Source: Thermoproteota archaeon (lineage in GTDB: Archaea > Thermoproteota > Methanomethylicia > Methanomethylicales > Methanomethylicaceae). Taken from it: 62,954 bases of DNA. The stretch's first letter is position 1. Every line of letters begins with the position of its first letter. The notes under the pieces were generated by a model. The model was not told the DNA's origin, did no database searches, and was given only the letters and a program-made list of their open reading frames with translations. The position numbers and the translations under genes are program-made. The DNA is taken from NCBI GenBank assembly GCA_029887795.1, contig JARXPE010000004.1, positions 1 to 62,954 of the forward strand, read 5' to 3'. This document shows positions 39,816-48,021 of this stretch, piece after piece.

Positions 39816-40726
39816 GCTCAGTATTGACAATTAAGGACCTCACCGAAGAAGAGTTTACGCTACCGGGGAACGCCGCATGCCCTGGGTGTGCGGCGGCGCT
39901 CTCCCTGAGGATAGCCCTTAAGGTTCTGGGACCCAAGACCATAATGATAGTTCCAGCGAGCTGTATCTCGGTGATCCAAGGATATTATCCCAAGACGCCA
40001 TGCAGGGTTCCAGTTCTTAATGTTGCATTCGCATCGACAGCTGCTGCGGGCAGTGGCGCGGTTGCCGCGCTTGAGCTTAAGGGGAAGAGCGGTGTTAAGG
40101 TCCTCTGCTGGGCGGGGGACGGCGGGACGGCCGACATCGGCTTGCAGGCCCTAAGCGGAGCGGCAGAAAGGAACGAGAATATGATATACGTATGCTACGA
40201 CAACGAAGCATACATGAATACGGGCACCCAGAGGAGCGGGGCAACTCCAAGGGCTGCCTTTACAACGACGACCGTCACTGGTAAGCTAGAGAGAAAGAAA
40301 AGTGTTCCAGAAATAATGATAGCCCACAGGATCCCGTACGTGGCGACTGCGTGCGCGGCGTTTCCGCTCGACTTTGCTAGCAAGCTGAAGAGGGCTGAGT
40401 CCATGCCGGTTAGAGGGCTGAAGTACATACACCTCCTTTCACCGTGCCCACCAGGGTGGAGGTTTCCAGCAGAAAAGACCGTGGAAGTCGGGAAATTGGC
40501 GGTAATGACTGGGATGTGGATTCTATACGAGTGGTACGATGGGGGATACAACCTCACTGGCCCATCCAAAGCGCTCTTGGAAAAGAGCAGGAGAAGGCCT
40601 TTAAAGGATTACCTATCGATCCAAGGGCGGTTCGGACATCTCAAGGAGGAGGATCTCGAATCCCTGCAGAGAGACGTTGATGAACACTGGGAGGAGTTCT
40701 CCAAAAAACTAGGGATTCGAGCTTAG
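39812..40726 (+). CDS. porB: Pyruvate:ferredoxin oxidoreductase beta subunit
   Basis: The 304-residue beta subunit binds thiamine pyrophosphate and a 4Fe-4S cluster. It has GNAACPGCAAALSLRIALK with the cluster cysteines, PASCISVIQGYYP, the TPP motif CWAGDGGTADIGLQALSGAA, VCYDNEAYMNTGTQRSGAT and LLSPCPPGWRF. The ATG overlaps the porA stop (ATGA). It completes the operon. Confidence 0.95.
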   Translation: MSSVLTIKDLTEEEFTLPGNAACPGCAAALSLRIALKVLGPKTIMIVPASCISVIQGYYPKTPCRVPVLNVAFASTAAAGSGAVAALELKGKSGVKVLCWAGDGGTADIGLQALSGAAERNENMIYVCYDNEAYMNTGTQRSGATPRAAFTTTTVTGKLERKKSVPEIMIAHRIPYVATACAAFPLDFASKLKRAESMPVRGLKYIHLLSPCPPGWRFPAEKTVEVGKLAVMTGMWILYEWYDGGYNLTGPSKALLEKSRRRPLKDYLSIQGRFGHLKEEDLESLQRDVDEHWEEFSKKLGIRA

Positions 40727-40768
40727 TCCACATCATCGACAGAGCGTACACCACTCTGACTTTTTCAT

Positions 40769-41785
40769 TCAAAGCATGAGGTTCCCGTCTTCCATTATTG
40801 TGAGACGCTCGCCGGAGGAGAGTTTCACCTCGACTGTGGGAGAAGATATGAGAAAGTCCATGTGTGTTGCAGAGTTGTTCATCCCACCAGGATAGTCAGA
40901 GTTGTGGCCAAAAGCGATATGTACAGTCCTGTAGACCTTTTCAGCTTCCAAGAAGTTCGCACTGAGGCGCGCCTTTTTGTTAAGACCGAAGGCGAACTCG
41001 CCAACATGCCTCGCCATTTCGTCAACGCTTAGGGCAGCGTCCACTCTTTTCCTGAGGACATCGTCAGAGGAGCTTATCTCCAAAGCCTTGCCGCCTTTAG
41101 CCCTTATCGTTATTGGGGACTTTATTGGGCCGATCCCTCCGACCGCCAGGTCGCAAACAAGGGTGCCATTCAGCGAAGACTCCACAGGTCCTGCGATGAC
41201 CTCCCCAGTCGGCAGGTTCAGCCACTTGAAGGCCTTCCAGTCGAATTGGGTGTCCGTAAAGAAAGGTCTGCCAGAGACTGAGAAAGATATGTCAGTGCCT
41301 GCTGGGTTTGTGACCCGAATCTCCTCGGCGCCTTGGAGGCGCATTAGCAGTCGATAAGCAGAATCTCGAAGTTCCCTGTGATCCTCGTGCGAGAGAGCCA
41401 ATGCGCCCTCCGTCAACATATCAAAAGTTATCCCTGGGCAGTGACCGAGCCGGTACTTTCGGTACCTCGTTATCAGACTGATTATCTTGACCCTAAACGG
41501 TGTTTCTTTCTCGCTCTCCCTGAATATGGTGACGAATATGTCTGCAGATCCTTTGGAAACCAATCCATATATCTCCCGTGGGATGTCCTGGCGGACCTCC
41601 GGACCTACTCTCAGCTCAAGAAGTCTAGACCAGAGCCCAAGTTCCAAGGCACCTTCGGCGAAAGCTCTTCCGACTTGTAGCAAGGGGGAGTCACATATCA
41701 CCACCAAACTCTCGCCCTCAACGGCGCCAAGGACGTACCGGAGGGCATTTTTTGCGGATTCAGATGCGTCCATTAAAGACCACAT
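40769..41785 (-). CDS. M29-like metallo-aminopeptidase
   Basis: The 338-residue protein has the layout of thermophilic M29 aminopeptidases (AmpS/PepS type): an N-terminal alpha/beta region (LVVICDSPLLQVGRAFAEGA), then LPTGEVIAGPVESSLNGTLV, and in the C-terminal part the metal ligands in HVGEFAFGLNKKARL, VYRTVHIAFGHN and ATHMDFLI. Family members bind two divalent metals and remove N-terminal residues. Several GTG/ATG starts are stacked; ATG 41785 or 41773 is likely. It converges on the por operon and stands alone. Confidence 0.82.
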   Translation of the reverse strand: MWSLMDASESAKNALRYVLGAVEGESLVVICDSPLLQVGRAFAEGALELGLWSRLLELRVGPEVRQDIPREIYGLVSKGSADIFVTIFRESEKETPFRVKIISLITRYRKYRLGHCPGITFDMLTEGALALSHEDHRELRDSAYRLLMRLQGAEEIRVTNPAGTDISFSVSGRPFFTDTQFDWKAFKWLNLPTGEVIAGPVESSLNGTLVCDLAVGGIGPIKSPITIRAKGGKALEISSSDDVLRKRVDAALSVDEMARHVGEFAFGLNKKARLSANFLEAEKVYRTVHIAFGHNSDYPGGMNNSATHMDFLISSPTVEVKLSSGERLTIMEDGNLML

Positions 41786-41900
41786 TATCATTATCACTTC
41801 AGAGGGTATTTATGTGATGCTGAAAGGGTTTAAGGGGGCATTCGAATGACCGTGCATGAATAAAAGCCTCAAATTTGTGGTATTTATAACAAAACGGATT

Positions 41901-42743
41901 TTACGTTATGCCCCCCACCAAGAGCGAAATTACTACAGAGATTATGACTAGGGCTACCGTCTCCACGAGTGTGACTCGCCAACGAACATTCATCTTTTTT
42001 GACCTGTACCGGGCCAAGAACACTCCTATAACAATCCCGACGAATATCAGTGAAGCAAGTATGCCAAAGGGAGGAGGTATTGAGACGAAAAGGGCAATAG
42101 GAATAATCCCGGAAATGAAAGTCGTCAGACCGCAAAGAAATGCAGAATAAAGGTTGGATTTGCTGATCTCTTTTTTCAGGACAGTGAATAGTCGCTTCAG
42201 AAGGACGAGGGACTTGTCACGCTCTTCACCGTCCTTTATGCCATTGATACTGTACTCCATAAGGTTTTTAAGGGATATCAGATCCGCCAAGTCTTCGGTT
42301 TTCCCACCTAGTATGAAGCTAGAGAAGTTCGTAAGAGAGACTGCGGAGAGAGTGAGGGCAGCGGCGAATATCGTGAGGGAGGAGCTAAGCCCCGCAAGGA
42401 ACGTGGAGAGGGTTACTATAAGGGCGGTTATTGATCCGTCTGTAAGTCCAGCCACTACCTCGAGGACTGGCTCGTCCTTGAAAAGGAGGTTCTTCATCTC
42501 ATCGCTTAGGTAATGACCTCTGTCAGTCAGGGCGATCTTCTCGCCGCTCCTCTTTATCAATCCCTCCGCCGCAAGTTCATTTAAAGCATGCTCAAACTCC
42601 TCGGGCTCAACGCATCTGGGGCAACCTATGAAATGCTCTATCTTGTGCCGCAACGGCTCGCGTTCGCACTCACAGCCCTTCTTAACGCTGAGGAGAACAA
42701 GTATCCTTATAATGTCACGTATCTCGCTGACCTCGAATGCCAA
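41901..42743 (-). CDS. Winged-helix / VIT1-CCC1-like membrane protein fusion
   Basis: Residues 1-95 form a soluble winged-helix-like domain with a short zinc-like motif (CECE ... CPRC) and HALNELAAEGLIKRSGEKIA. The rest is a VIT1/CCC1-family membrane domain: VLEVVAGLTDGSITALIVTL, FAAALTLSAVSLTNFSSFIL, then a cytoplasmic helical loop and GLTTFISGIIPIALFVSIPP and a last pair of helices ending SVVISLLVGGIT. VIT1/CCC1 proteins export iron or manganese ions or sense them. The N-terminal DNA-binding-like part suggests a membrane-anchored sensor; no metal ligands are obvious in the wing. Confidence 0.72.
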   Translation of the reverse strand: MAFEVSEIRDIIRILVLLSVKKGCECEREPLRHKIEHFIGCPRCVEPEEFEHALNELAAEGLIKRSGEKIALTDRGHYLSDEMKNLLFKDEPVLEVVAGLTDGSITALIVTLSTFLAGLSSSLTIFAAALTLSAVSLTNFSSFILGGKTEDLADLISLKNLMEYSINGIKDGEERDKSLVLLKRLFTVLKKEISKSNLYSAFLCGLTTFISGIIPIALFVSIPPPFGILASLIFVGIVIGVFLARYRSKKMNVRWRVTLVETVALVIISVVISLLVGGIT

Positions 42744-42896
42744 CGGTTTAAAGCCTCAGGAAAGGGATTGCAGATTGGATTTTTAAAGTTTTTCTAAGTC
42801 CGCCTTGAAGCTTAAACTGGGATTTTAAGAGGGTGGAGGGAGTGTAAAAGGTGATGGTTAAAGTTGAACGTATCAAATCATCAGCTTACTGAAGTC

Positions 42897-42956
42897 AAAT
42901 AATTGGGATTTTAAATACCAATAAGTATATAAATAATTGGGATTTTAAATACCAAT
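42897..42956 (+). repeat. Two 26-bp direct repeats upstream of the AAA/DUF4143 gene
   Basis: Copies at 42897-42922 and 42931-42956 are identical, each containing ATTGGGATTTTAAATACC. ATTGG and CCAAT are also inverted within each copy, around a TTTAAA core. The second ends one base before the ATG at 42958. The repeat unit is 34 bases; the first copy could hold the box A, the second an operator or translational control site. Confidence 0.75.
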
Positions 42957-42957
42957 C

Positions 42958-44295
42958 ATGGACATTTGGGTACACAATCCTTGGTGGAAAGGCAGAGAGG
43001 GTATAAAAGAGGATGAAGACTTTAGAAAGTGGCAAGATAGCAAAATAAAATGGACGCCTCAAATCTTAGAAAATGTATTGGAGGCAATGTCACCATTTTC
43101 TGTCCATTTCATCTTCGGACCAAGGCAGGTCGGAAAAACAACTTTAATCAAGCTCTTGATAGCAAGGTTATTAGAAAGAAAAGACCCAAAATCAATCTTC
43201 TACTTTAGGTGCGATCAACTCTCCGATTATAAAGAGCTGGACGAAGTTTTAAAAAAATACTTAAAAATTAAAGATATCGAAAAAATAAAGAGTTCTTATA
43301 TTTTCCTCGATGAAATAACTTTTCCAAGAGAATGGTACAGAACGTTGAAATGGCATATTGACATGGGAAACTTCAAGAATGACGTTATTGTGCTTTCTGG
43401 TTCCCTAAGCACGTCCGTAAAGGGAGAAACCGAGACTTTTCCTGGTAGGAGGGGGCATGGCAGGGACTTCATAATGTATCCTTTGAGCTTCAGGGAGTTT
43501 GTTAGGGTAGTTAACAAAAGCATTTTTGAAAGATTAGAAAAACTTGAAAATTTAGATGAGAGAGAGATTAGGGAAAAAACAATTAATGCCATGCCTTGGC
43601 TAGATGAACTGAACACTCTTTTTGAGGCTTATTTAAAGTGTGGAGGTTTTCCCTTATCCATAAAGTCCCTGTTTGAGAGAGGGAAAATAATCGATGAGGT
43701 TGTAATAACATACCTGAGCTGGATTAAAGGAGACATAATGAAGCTTAGAAGAAGCGAGGCCATAACGAAAAGGGTTCTTAAGGCCCTCATAGAAAAAGTG
43801 CCCTCTACGCTAAGTTATCACAGTATAGCGAAAGAGTTCGAGGTGCCATCTCACAAAACAGTCTTCCAACACATAAACCTCTTAGAAAAGCTTTTCTTGG
43901 TCAAGGTTCTCAACTTTATCGATCCAAATAAAGGAATTGAGGTCTTTCGCAAACAAAAAAAGATCCACTTCTTGGATCCTTTTTTGTATGAGATCTTTTC
44001 TTATTGGTGTTTAACCAAAAAGCCTGAAGATCCGGTAATGGTCGAGAGCGTGGTAGCGGCACATCTGGCAAGGAAGTTTAACATTGGTTACTGGAAAAAT
44101 TCTAGCGAAGTTGATATAATGGTCTTACATGATGAGAAAATTGTCGGAATAGAAGTAAAATATAGAAAGAAAGCAGAGGCGGCTAGGTTAAAATTAGGTA
44201 GGATGAAACACATGATAACTCTTTCCATAGACCGATTTGAAGATCAACCACTGATAGTGCCAACTAGCATATTTCTGGCATTACTTGAAGTATAG
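42958..44295 (+). CDS. AAA ATPase with C-terminal DUF4143 domain
   Basis: The 445-residue protein has Walker A GPRQVGKTTLI near residue 55, Walker B SYIFLDEITF, SGSLSTS and YPLSFREFV, then the DUF4143 half with IHFLDPFLYEIF and a nuclease-fold-like VDIMVLHDEKIVGIEVKY at the end. Such archaeal ATPases are highly mobile, patchily distributed and of unknown role. The coding sequence is AT-richer than its neighbours, consistent with recent acquisition. It has a distinctive repeat-bearing promoter and no operon partner. Confidence 0.85.
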   Translation: MDIWVHNPWWKGREGIKEDEDFRKWQDSKIKWTPQILENVLEAMSPFSVHFIFGPRQVGKTTLIKLLIARLLERKDPKSIFYFRCDQLSDYKELDEVLKKYLKIKDIEKIKSSYIFLDEITFPREWYRTLKWHIDMGNFKNDVIVLSGSLSTSVKGETETFPGRRGHGRDFIMYPLSFREFVRVVNKSIFERLEKLENLDEREIREKTINAMPWLDELNTLFEAYLKCGGFPLSIKSLFERGKIIDEVVITYLSWIKGDIMKLRRSEAITKRVLKALIEKVPSTLSYHSIAKEFEVPSHKTVFQHINLLEKLFLVKVLNFIDPNKGIEVFRKQKKIHFLDPFLYEIFSYWCLTKKPEDPVMVESVVAAHLARKFNIGYWKNSSEVDIMVLHDEKIVGIEVKYRKKAEAARLKLGRMKHMITLSIDRFEDQPLIVPTSIFLALLEV

Positions 44296-44626
44296 GAGAG
44301 GGGATTGATCTTCCAAATCTTTTGGATCCACCACTCCACGACCAACGTCAGCAGTTTGCTTAAGATATTTTGAGAGGTTTATTAGTTAGGTGGCAATATA
44401 AAGATGCTATGACCGAAACTTTCGCAAGAATTTACTGATAAAGGCTAGAAGCATTAGATGTGCAAAAATTCGAAATGAAGTATGATAGTAACTTCGATCG
44501 TTCACCAATTAGTCCAATGGTTAAGTCCTACGGGATGGAGAGCATGGTACACCGGAACTCAGGCTAGGCTGAAAATATCTTCCAGCAATAAAGCACTCTG
44601 TGTGTGGATCTTGGCAAAAAATAAAA
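44296..44626. other. Intergenic, no gene seen
   Basis: About 330 bases with no convincing gene. On the minus strand LKQTADVGRGVVDPKDL can be read near 44320-44360 but lacks start and context, so it may be a relic tail. The upstream part of the tRNA-Glu region is moderately AT-rich. Confidence 0.5.
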
Positions 44627-44704
44627 TGGTGCTCCGGACGGGATTTGAACCCGTGTCACTGGCTCGAGAGGCCAGTATACTTGACCGGACTATACTACCG
44701 GAGC
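44627..44704 (-). tRNA. tRNA-Glu (CTC)
   Basis: Acceptor GCTCCGG/CCGGAGC, anticodon arm CTGGC-CTCTCGA-GCCAG (anticodon CTC), T arm ACGGG-TTCAAAT-CCCGT, discriminator A and encoded CCA (44627-44629). The body is 75 nt without an intron. Confidence 0.95.
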
Positions 44705-44801
44705 CCGTCATATTTCCAAAGAAATTGGCAATTAAAGTTTTCGGATGTTCTTACAACTCTGATTACGTAATCACTTCGATATTTGATGGTTTACCTTCGA
44801 A

Positions 44802-45953
44802 TCATCGCCTTAGAAGGCTAGTGGACAGAAATGCGCCGATAGCTGCTATACCAGCACCGAGGAGATAAATGAAGTACGGGGATTGCTCCATGATTAGACC
44901 GCCAATCGATATGCTAGCAATTCCGCTTAGCATGCTAAGGGAGAGTAAAAGGCCGTAGGAGGTCCCAACTATGCTGGCGGAGGTCGCCTCACGCATTAGC
45001 AAGTAAAGAGCAGGATATACTCCCCAGAGCGCAATGCCCATTAGGAATATGAAGGCTGCGGCAGGGAGGATAGACCTGACGAAATAAGAACATGCCAAAA
45101 GTATAGAAGAGGACAGGAAGAAGGCTAGCGTCATATGTTTTGCGCCGTAACGATCCACCATTTTCCCTCCGAGTATTCCGCCGATAATTCCCGCCCCCAC
45201 TAGGACCGCGGTGATGGAATCGGCGAGCCCTATTTCAATTCCCTGGAAGAATAACACCGTTGGGAGGTATGTATTTATCAGCCTTTGTGCGGCCCCCAGT
45301 ATGGCGAAAAGGACCATTATGAGGATGGCCTCCCTTTTAAGGAGCAGAGATAGTGTTGAGACTTTCAGATCACTTGCTGAGATACGCTGAGGCGATTTTT
45401 GCTCGAGCGCATCTCCCTTAAATATGAAGATCAATGATGCCACCAAAAAAGACGAGATACCTAGACCGCCCCAAAATAGAAATACCAGACGCCACCCGCC
45501 AATCGCAATCAGCGGTCCGGCTGTCAGTAGGGCGGCAAGTATACCCATATCGCCGGAGCTACTCTGAATTCCCAATGCGGTGCCAGTGCCGCTGTTTCGG
45601 ACAATTTTGGCTGTATATGCGTAGCCCACTGGGTGGTAAATGCTGCCGCCTACTCCTATCAAAAATAGGGAAGGGATGAGTAATGATGGGGAGAGGGCTG
45701 CGAGAAATGCGCCAATTGAGACAACTAAGATCCCAATCCTCAGCAGAAGGGTGTTGGGATAGCGGTCTGAGACGCTTCCTATGGGGGTTTGTAGGACTCC
45801 GAGGCAGAAGGGGATTATTGAACTCAGAAGACCAGCAGCACCGAAAGATAGCCCATATTCAAGGATAATAAGGGGTAGGACGGAAGGTAACAAAAATACT
45901 GTCCCGTCGTTCATGAAGTGAATCATGAGGTTGGCATAGTATCGAGCGTCCAT
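44802..45953 (-). CDS. Major facilitator superfamily transporter
   Basis: The 383-residue protein has about 12 membrane segments and MFS features: FMNDGTVFLLPSVLPLIILE in the first helix, TPIGSVSDRYPNTLLLRIGI (the loop 2-3 motif), GVGGSIYHPVGYAYTAKIVR and GGILGGKMVDRYGAKHMTLA. It resembles fosmidomycin-resistance-like or nitrate-type MFS proteins with an early FMNDG start. Substrate unknown. The ATG at 45953 is preceded by a TATA box and a palindrome. It is followed by no co-oriented gene before tRNA-Glu. Confidence 0.88.
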   Translation of the reverse strand: MDARYYANLMIHFMNDGTVFLLPSVLPLIILEYGLSFGAAGLLSSIIPFCLGVLQTPIGSVSDRYPNTLLLRIGILVVSIGAFLAALSPSLLIPSLFLIGVGGSIYHPVGYAYTAKIVRNSGTGTALGIQSSSGDMGILAALLTAGPLIAIGGWRLVFLFWGGLGISSFLVASLIFIFKGDALEQKSPQRISASDLKVSTLSLLLKREAILIMVLFAILGAAQRLINTYLPTVLFFQGIEIGLADSITAVLVGAGIIGGILGGKMVDRYGAKHMTLAFFLSSSILLACSYFVRSILPAAAFIFLMGIALWGVYPALYLLMREATSASIVGTSYGLLLSLSMLSGIASISIGGLIMEQSPYFIYLLGAGIAAIGAFLSTSLLRR

Positions 45954-45968
45954 GGTTAGAGCACAGAA

Positions 45969-45981
45969 GTTCCGTAGGAAC
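45969..45981. promoter_or_regulatory. Operator-like palindrome of the MFS gene
   Basis: GTTCC-GTA-GGAAC is an exact inverted repeat between the TATA-like TTATTTAAAATAAT (45987-46000) and the ATG at 45953. A repressor bound here would cover the transcription start. Confidence 0.45.
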
Positions 45982-46162
45982 GACTGTTATTTAAAATAAT
46001 TGCACAGCTGTTAAGTTTCTGTTCAATCACCGCAGAACCAAAGCTCTATGCTTTCCGTGCACCCATCTGATAAAATATATTGCTATGGATGTGCGTTTAT
46101 AGTGCAAATTCCTAGCTATCCAGAAAAGGCCGTGATATTGTTGATTATTTTATTCTTCAGGA

Positions 46163-47773
46163 TCATAAGTAACCCGTAATCTCCTTCTGCCCCTTCTCTG
46201 GCATTCGGGCGAGATCCTCCTCCCTTACAAATTGCGTGAATCCGTAGACTTTCTCGACCCTCCTCATCACAGAAAGCAATTTCCGCCTTTCGTGTGTCAT
46301 CAGGCTTATAAGAGCATATATACTTGCAACCTTCTTCTTACCAGAATGGCGGAGGATCCTCCCGAACCTTTGAATCCATTTCTTTGGATTGCTCGGAGGA
46401 TCCATCCAGACCTCTAGATCCGCCACAGGTATGTCCAATCCCTCTTCGCCTATACTCGTGCTGACCAAAATTCTAGCTCTCTCCTTGAATTGCAGAAGGG
46501 CCGAAGCCTGCTGCTCCATGGACATACTTCCCTTTCCAACAAGTACCGCCACATCTTCCAACCCATAAACTCCGTGGAGAATTGTCCCGAGTTGCTTTGC
46601 GCATTCGACAGATTCTACGAACACAATAGCCTTCTCGAAACTCTTTCTTTTTAAGATCTCCTTTGTAGCGGCGAACTTGTGGTTAAAAGATGATTTTAGC
46701 GCCTCTCGGTACAAATCGTATATACTCCTCCCGCCGAGTTCCTTCAAACTCTGTCTTAACTCCCTCACCCGCCATATGCCGTAGTTCAGTACGCTGCTCG
46801 CGCCGTCTTCTACGATCCTCGACCTCATTATTCTGAGGGCAAGTAAAGATACACAAAGGGGGTGCTTCTTGCAGTATCCCTTCAGGTGCTGAGATCCGTA
46901 GGCGCTTTTTACTCTTTCTCTATAATCCCTTATCACCTTAGCGAGCTGGTTATAGACCATTAGGAGCTTTTGGGGCACATACAGCCTGACGATAGTTATG
47001 GACCTCTCCGGTAGGAAGGATCTTATATCGGGATCGTTTATCGAGAAGACCTCTATTTGACCAAAAATTCTTTTCAACTCGAGAAGTCGGGAGGGAGCGT
47101 GAAGTTGCGGAGTGGCGCTAAGTGCGAGAATCTTCGCCCCACAGGCCTTAGCAGAGAGGAGTATGGAGTACCCGTCAGTCTCCCCTATGTAACCATGGCA
47201 CTCATCGGCGACAAGGATATCGAAAGGGAACTTGTAGGCAGGCATAAACTCTCTCAGAGCACTAACAGGATCCTCGGACTTCTTTGCCTGGCGGATCTCC
47301 TGTTCATGTTCAGCCAGAAAATCATTGAAGAATGTCTGTGGGGTTGTGACGATGTAACCAGCGTTCCAGACACCCAGCGATTTACGCCTCCCCGGGGGAA
47401 GAGTCCCAGATATTAGATAAGCTTCTTGAACGCCCAGGTTATTTCGTGCGAAGAGGGTTTGTTGTACGCCAAGAGGTATCGAGGGGGTTAAAAATAGGAT
47501 CCTCTTAGGATATTGAGCGGTTTCGCGTGCTAAGAAGGCGCCTGCAACGTAGGTCTTACCAAGCCCCGTGGGCAATCCTATGATTAGCGCGTCTCCCATA
47601 ACCCTATCTAGGATCCTCTGCTGGAAAGGGTATAAGGAATAGCCGATTTTCACCGCAACTCTCTGCTCTTTTTCGATTTTATAGCGGGGCGCAAGGCTTG
47701 AAGCCAGAAGTTCGGTGGAATAAAGGCTGTTGCCTAAGAACTCCAAGTATTTTCTCCAGCCGTTTCGGAGCAT
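46163..47773 (-). CDS. Hef/FANCM-like superfamily 2 helicase, no nuclease domain
   Basis: The 536-residue protein has Walker A GLPTGLGKT (66-74), DECH box VADECHGYIG (190-193), ALSATPQLHAP, the family segment SKDPVSALREF-like spacer region, and C-terminal helicase motifs STSIGEEGLDIPVADLEVWM and QRFGRILRHSGKKKV. It belongs to the Hef/Mph1/FANCM group that remodels forks. Euryarchaeal Hef has an XPF nuclease fused; this protein ends after the helicase, as in TACK archaea where the XPF nuclease is separate. No XPF gene is in the window. It lies alone between the MFS gene and the pilus region. Confidence 0.85.
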   Translation of the reverse strand: MLRNGWRKYLEFLGNSLYSTELLASSLAPRYKIEKEQRVAVKIGYSLYPFQQRILDRVMGDALIIGLPTGLGKTYVAGAFLARETAQYPKRILFLTPSIPLGVQQTLFARNNLGVQEAYLISGTLPPGRRKSLGVWNAGYIVTTPQTFFNDFLAEHEQEIRQAKKSEDPVSALREFMPAYKFPFDILVADECHGYIGETDGYSILLSAKACGAKILALSATPQLHAPSRLLELKRIFGQIEVFSINDPDIRSFLPERSITIVRLYVPQKLLMVYNQLAKVIRDYRERVKSAYGSQHLKGYCKKHPLCVSLLALRIMRSRIVEDGASSVLNYGIWRVRELRQSLKELGGRSIYDLYREALKSSFNHKFAATKEILKRKSFEKAIVFVESVECAKQLGTILHGVYGLEDVAVLVGKGSMSMEQQASALLQFKERARILVSTSIGEEGLDIPVADLEVWMDPPSNPKKWIQRFGRILRHSGKKKVASIYALISLMTHERRKLLSVMRRVEKVYGFTQFVREEDLARMPEKGQKEITGYL

Positions 47774-48021
47774 ATTGTACCCTCGGAGATCCTTAAGTTT
47801 ATGTTGTTATATTTGGTGAGGTCGTATATATGGGAAGTCTATCCCTAGATTCAACGGAAAAAATGGACCTTTGAACTCTATGTGCTACCCTCCATGGCTC
47901 CGGATTTGCCAAGATGGACATTTGGAGGACATGGTTGTCTTCGCACTATGCCCCCTCTTGGCTCTCATCTCAGAGCGTTGAACATAATTTCTCTGCTTCA
48001 GGAGGAGGGGCTTAAGGAGGT
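47774..48021. other. Intergenic between Hef-like gene and giant pilin
   Basis: The 248 bases hold no convincing gene. A plus-strand 71-codon frame (47882-48097) overlaps the giant pilin end; it has no recognisable family and is probably noise. Confidence 0.5.
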
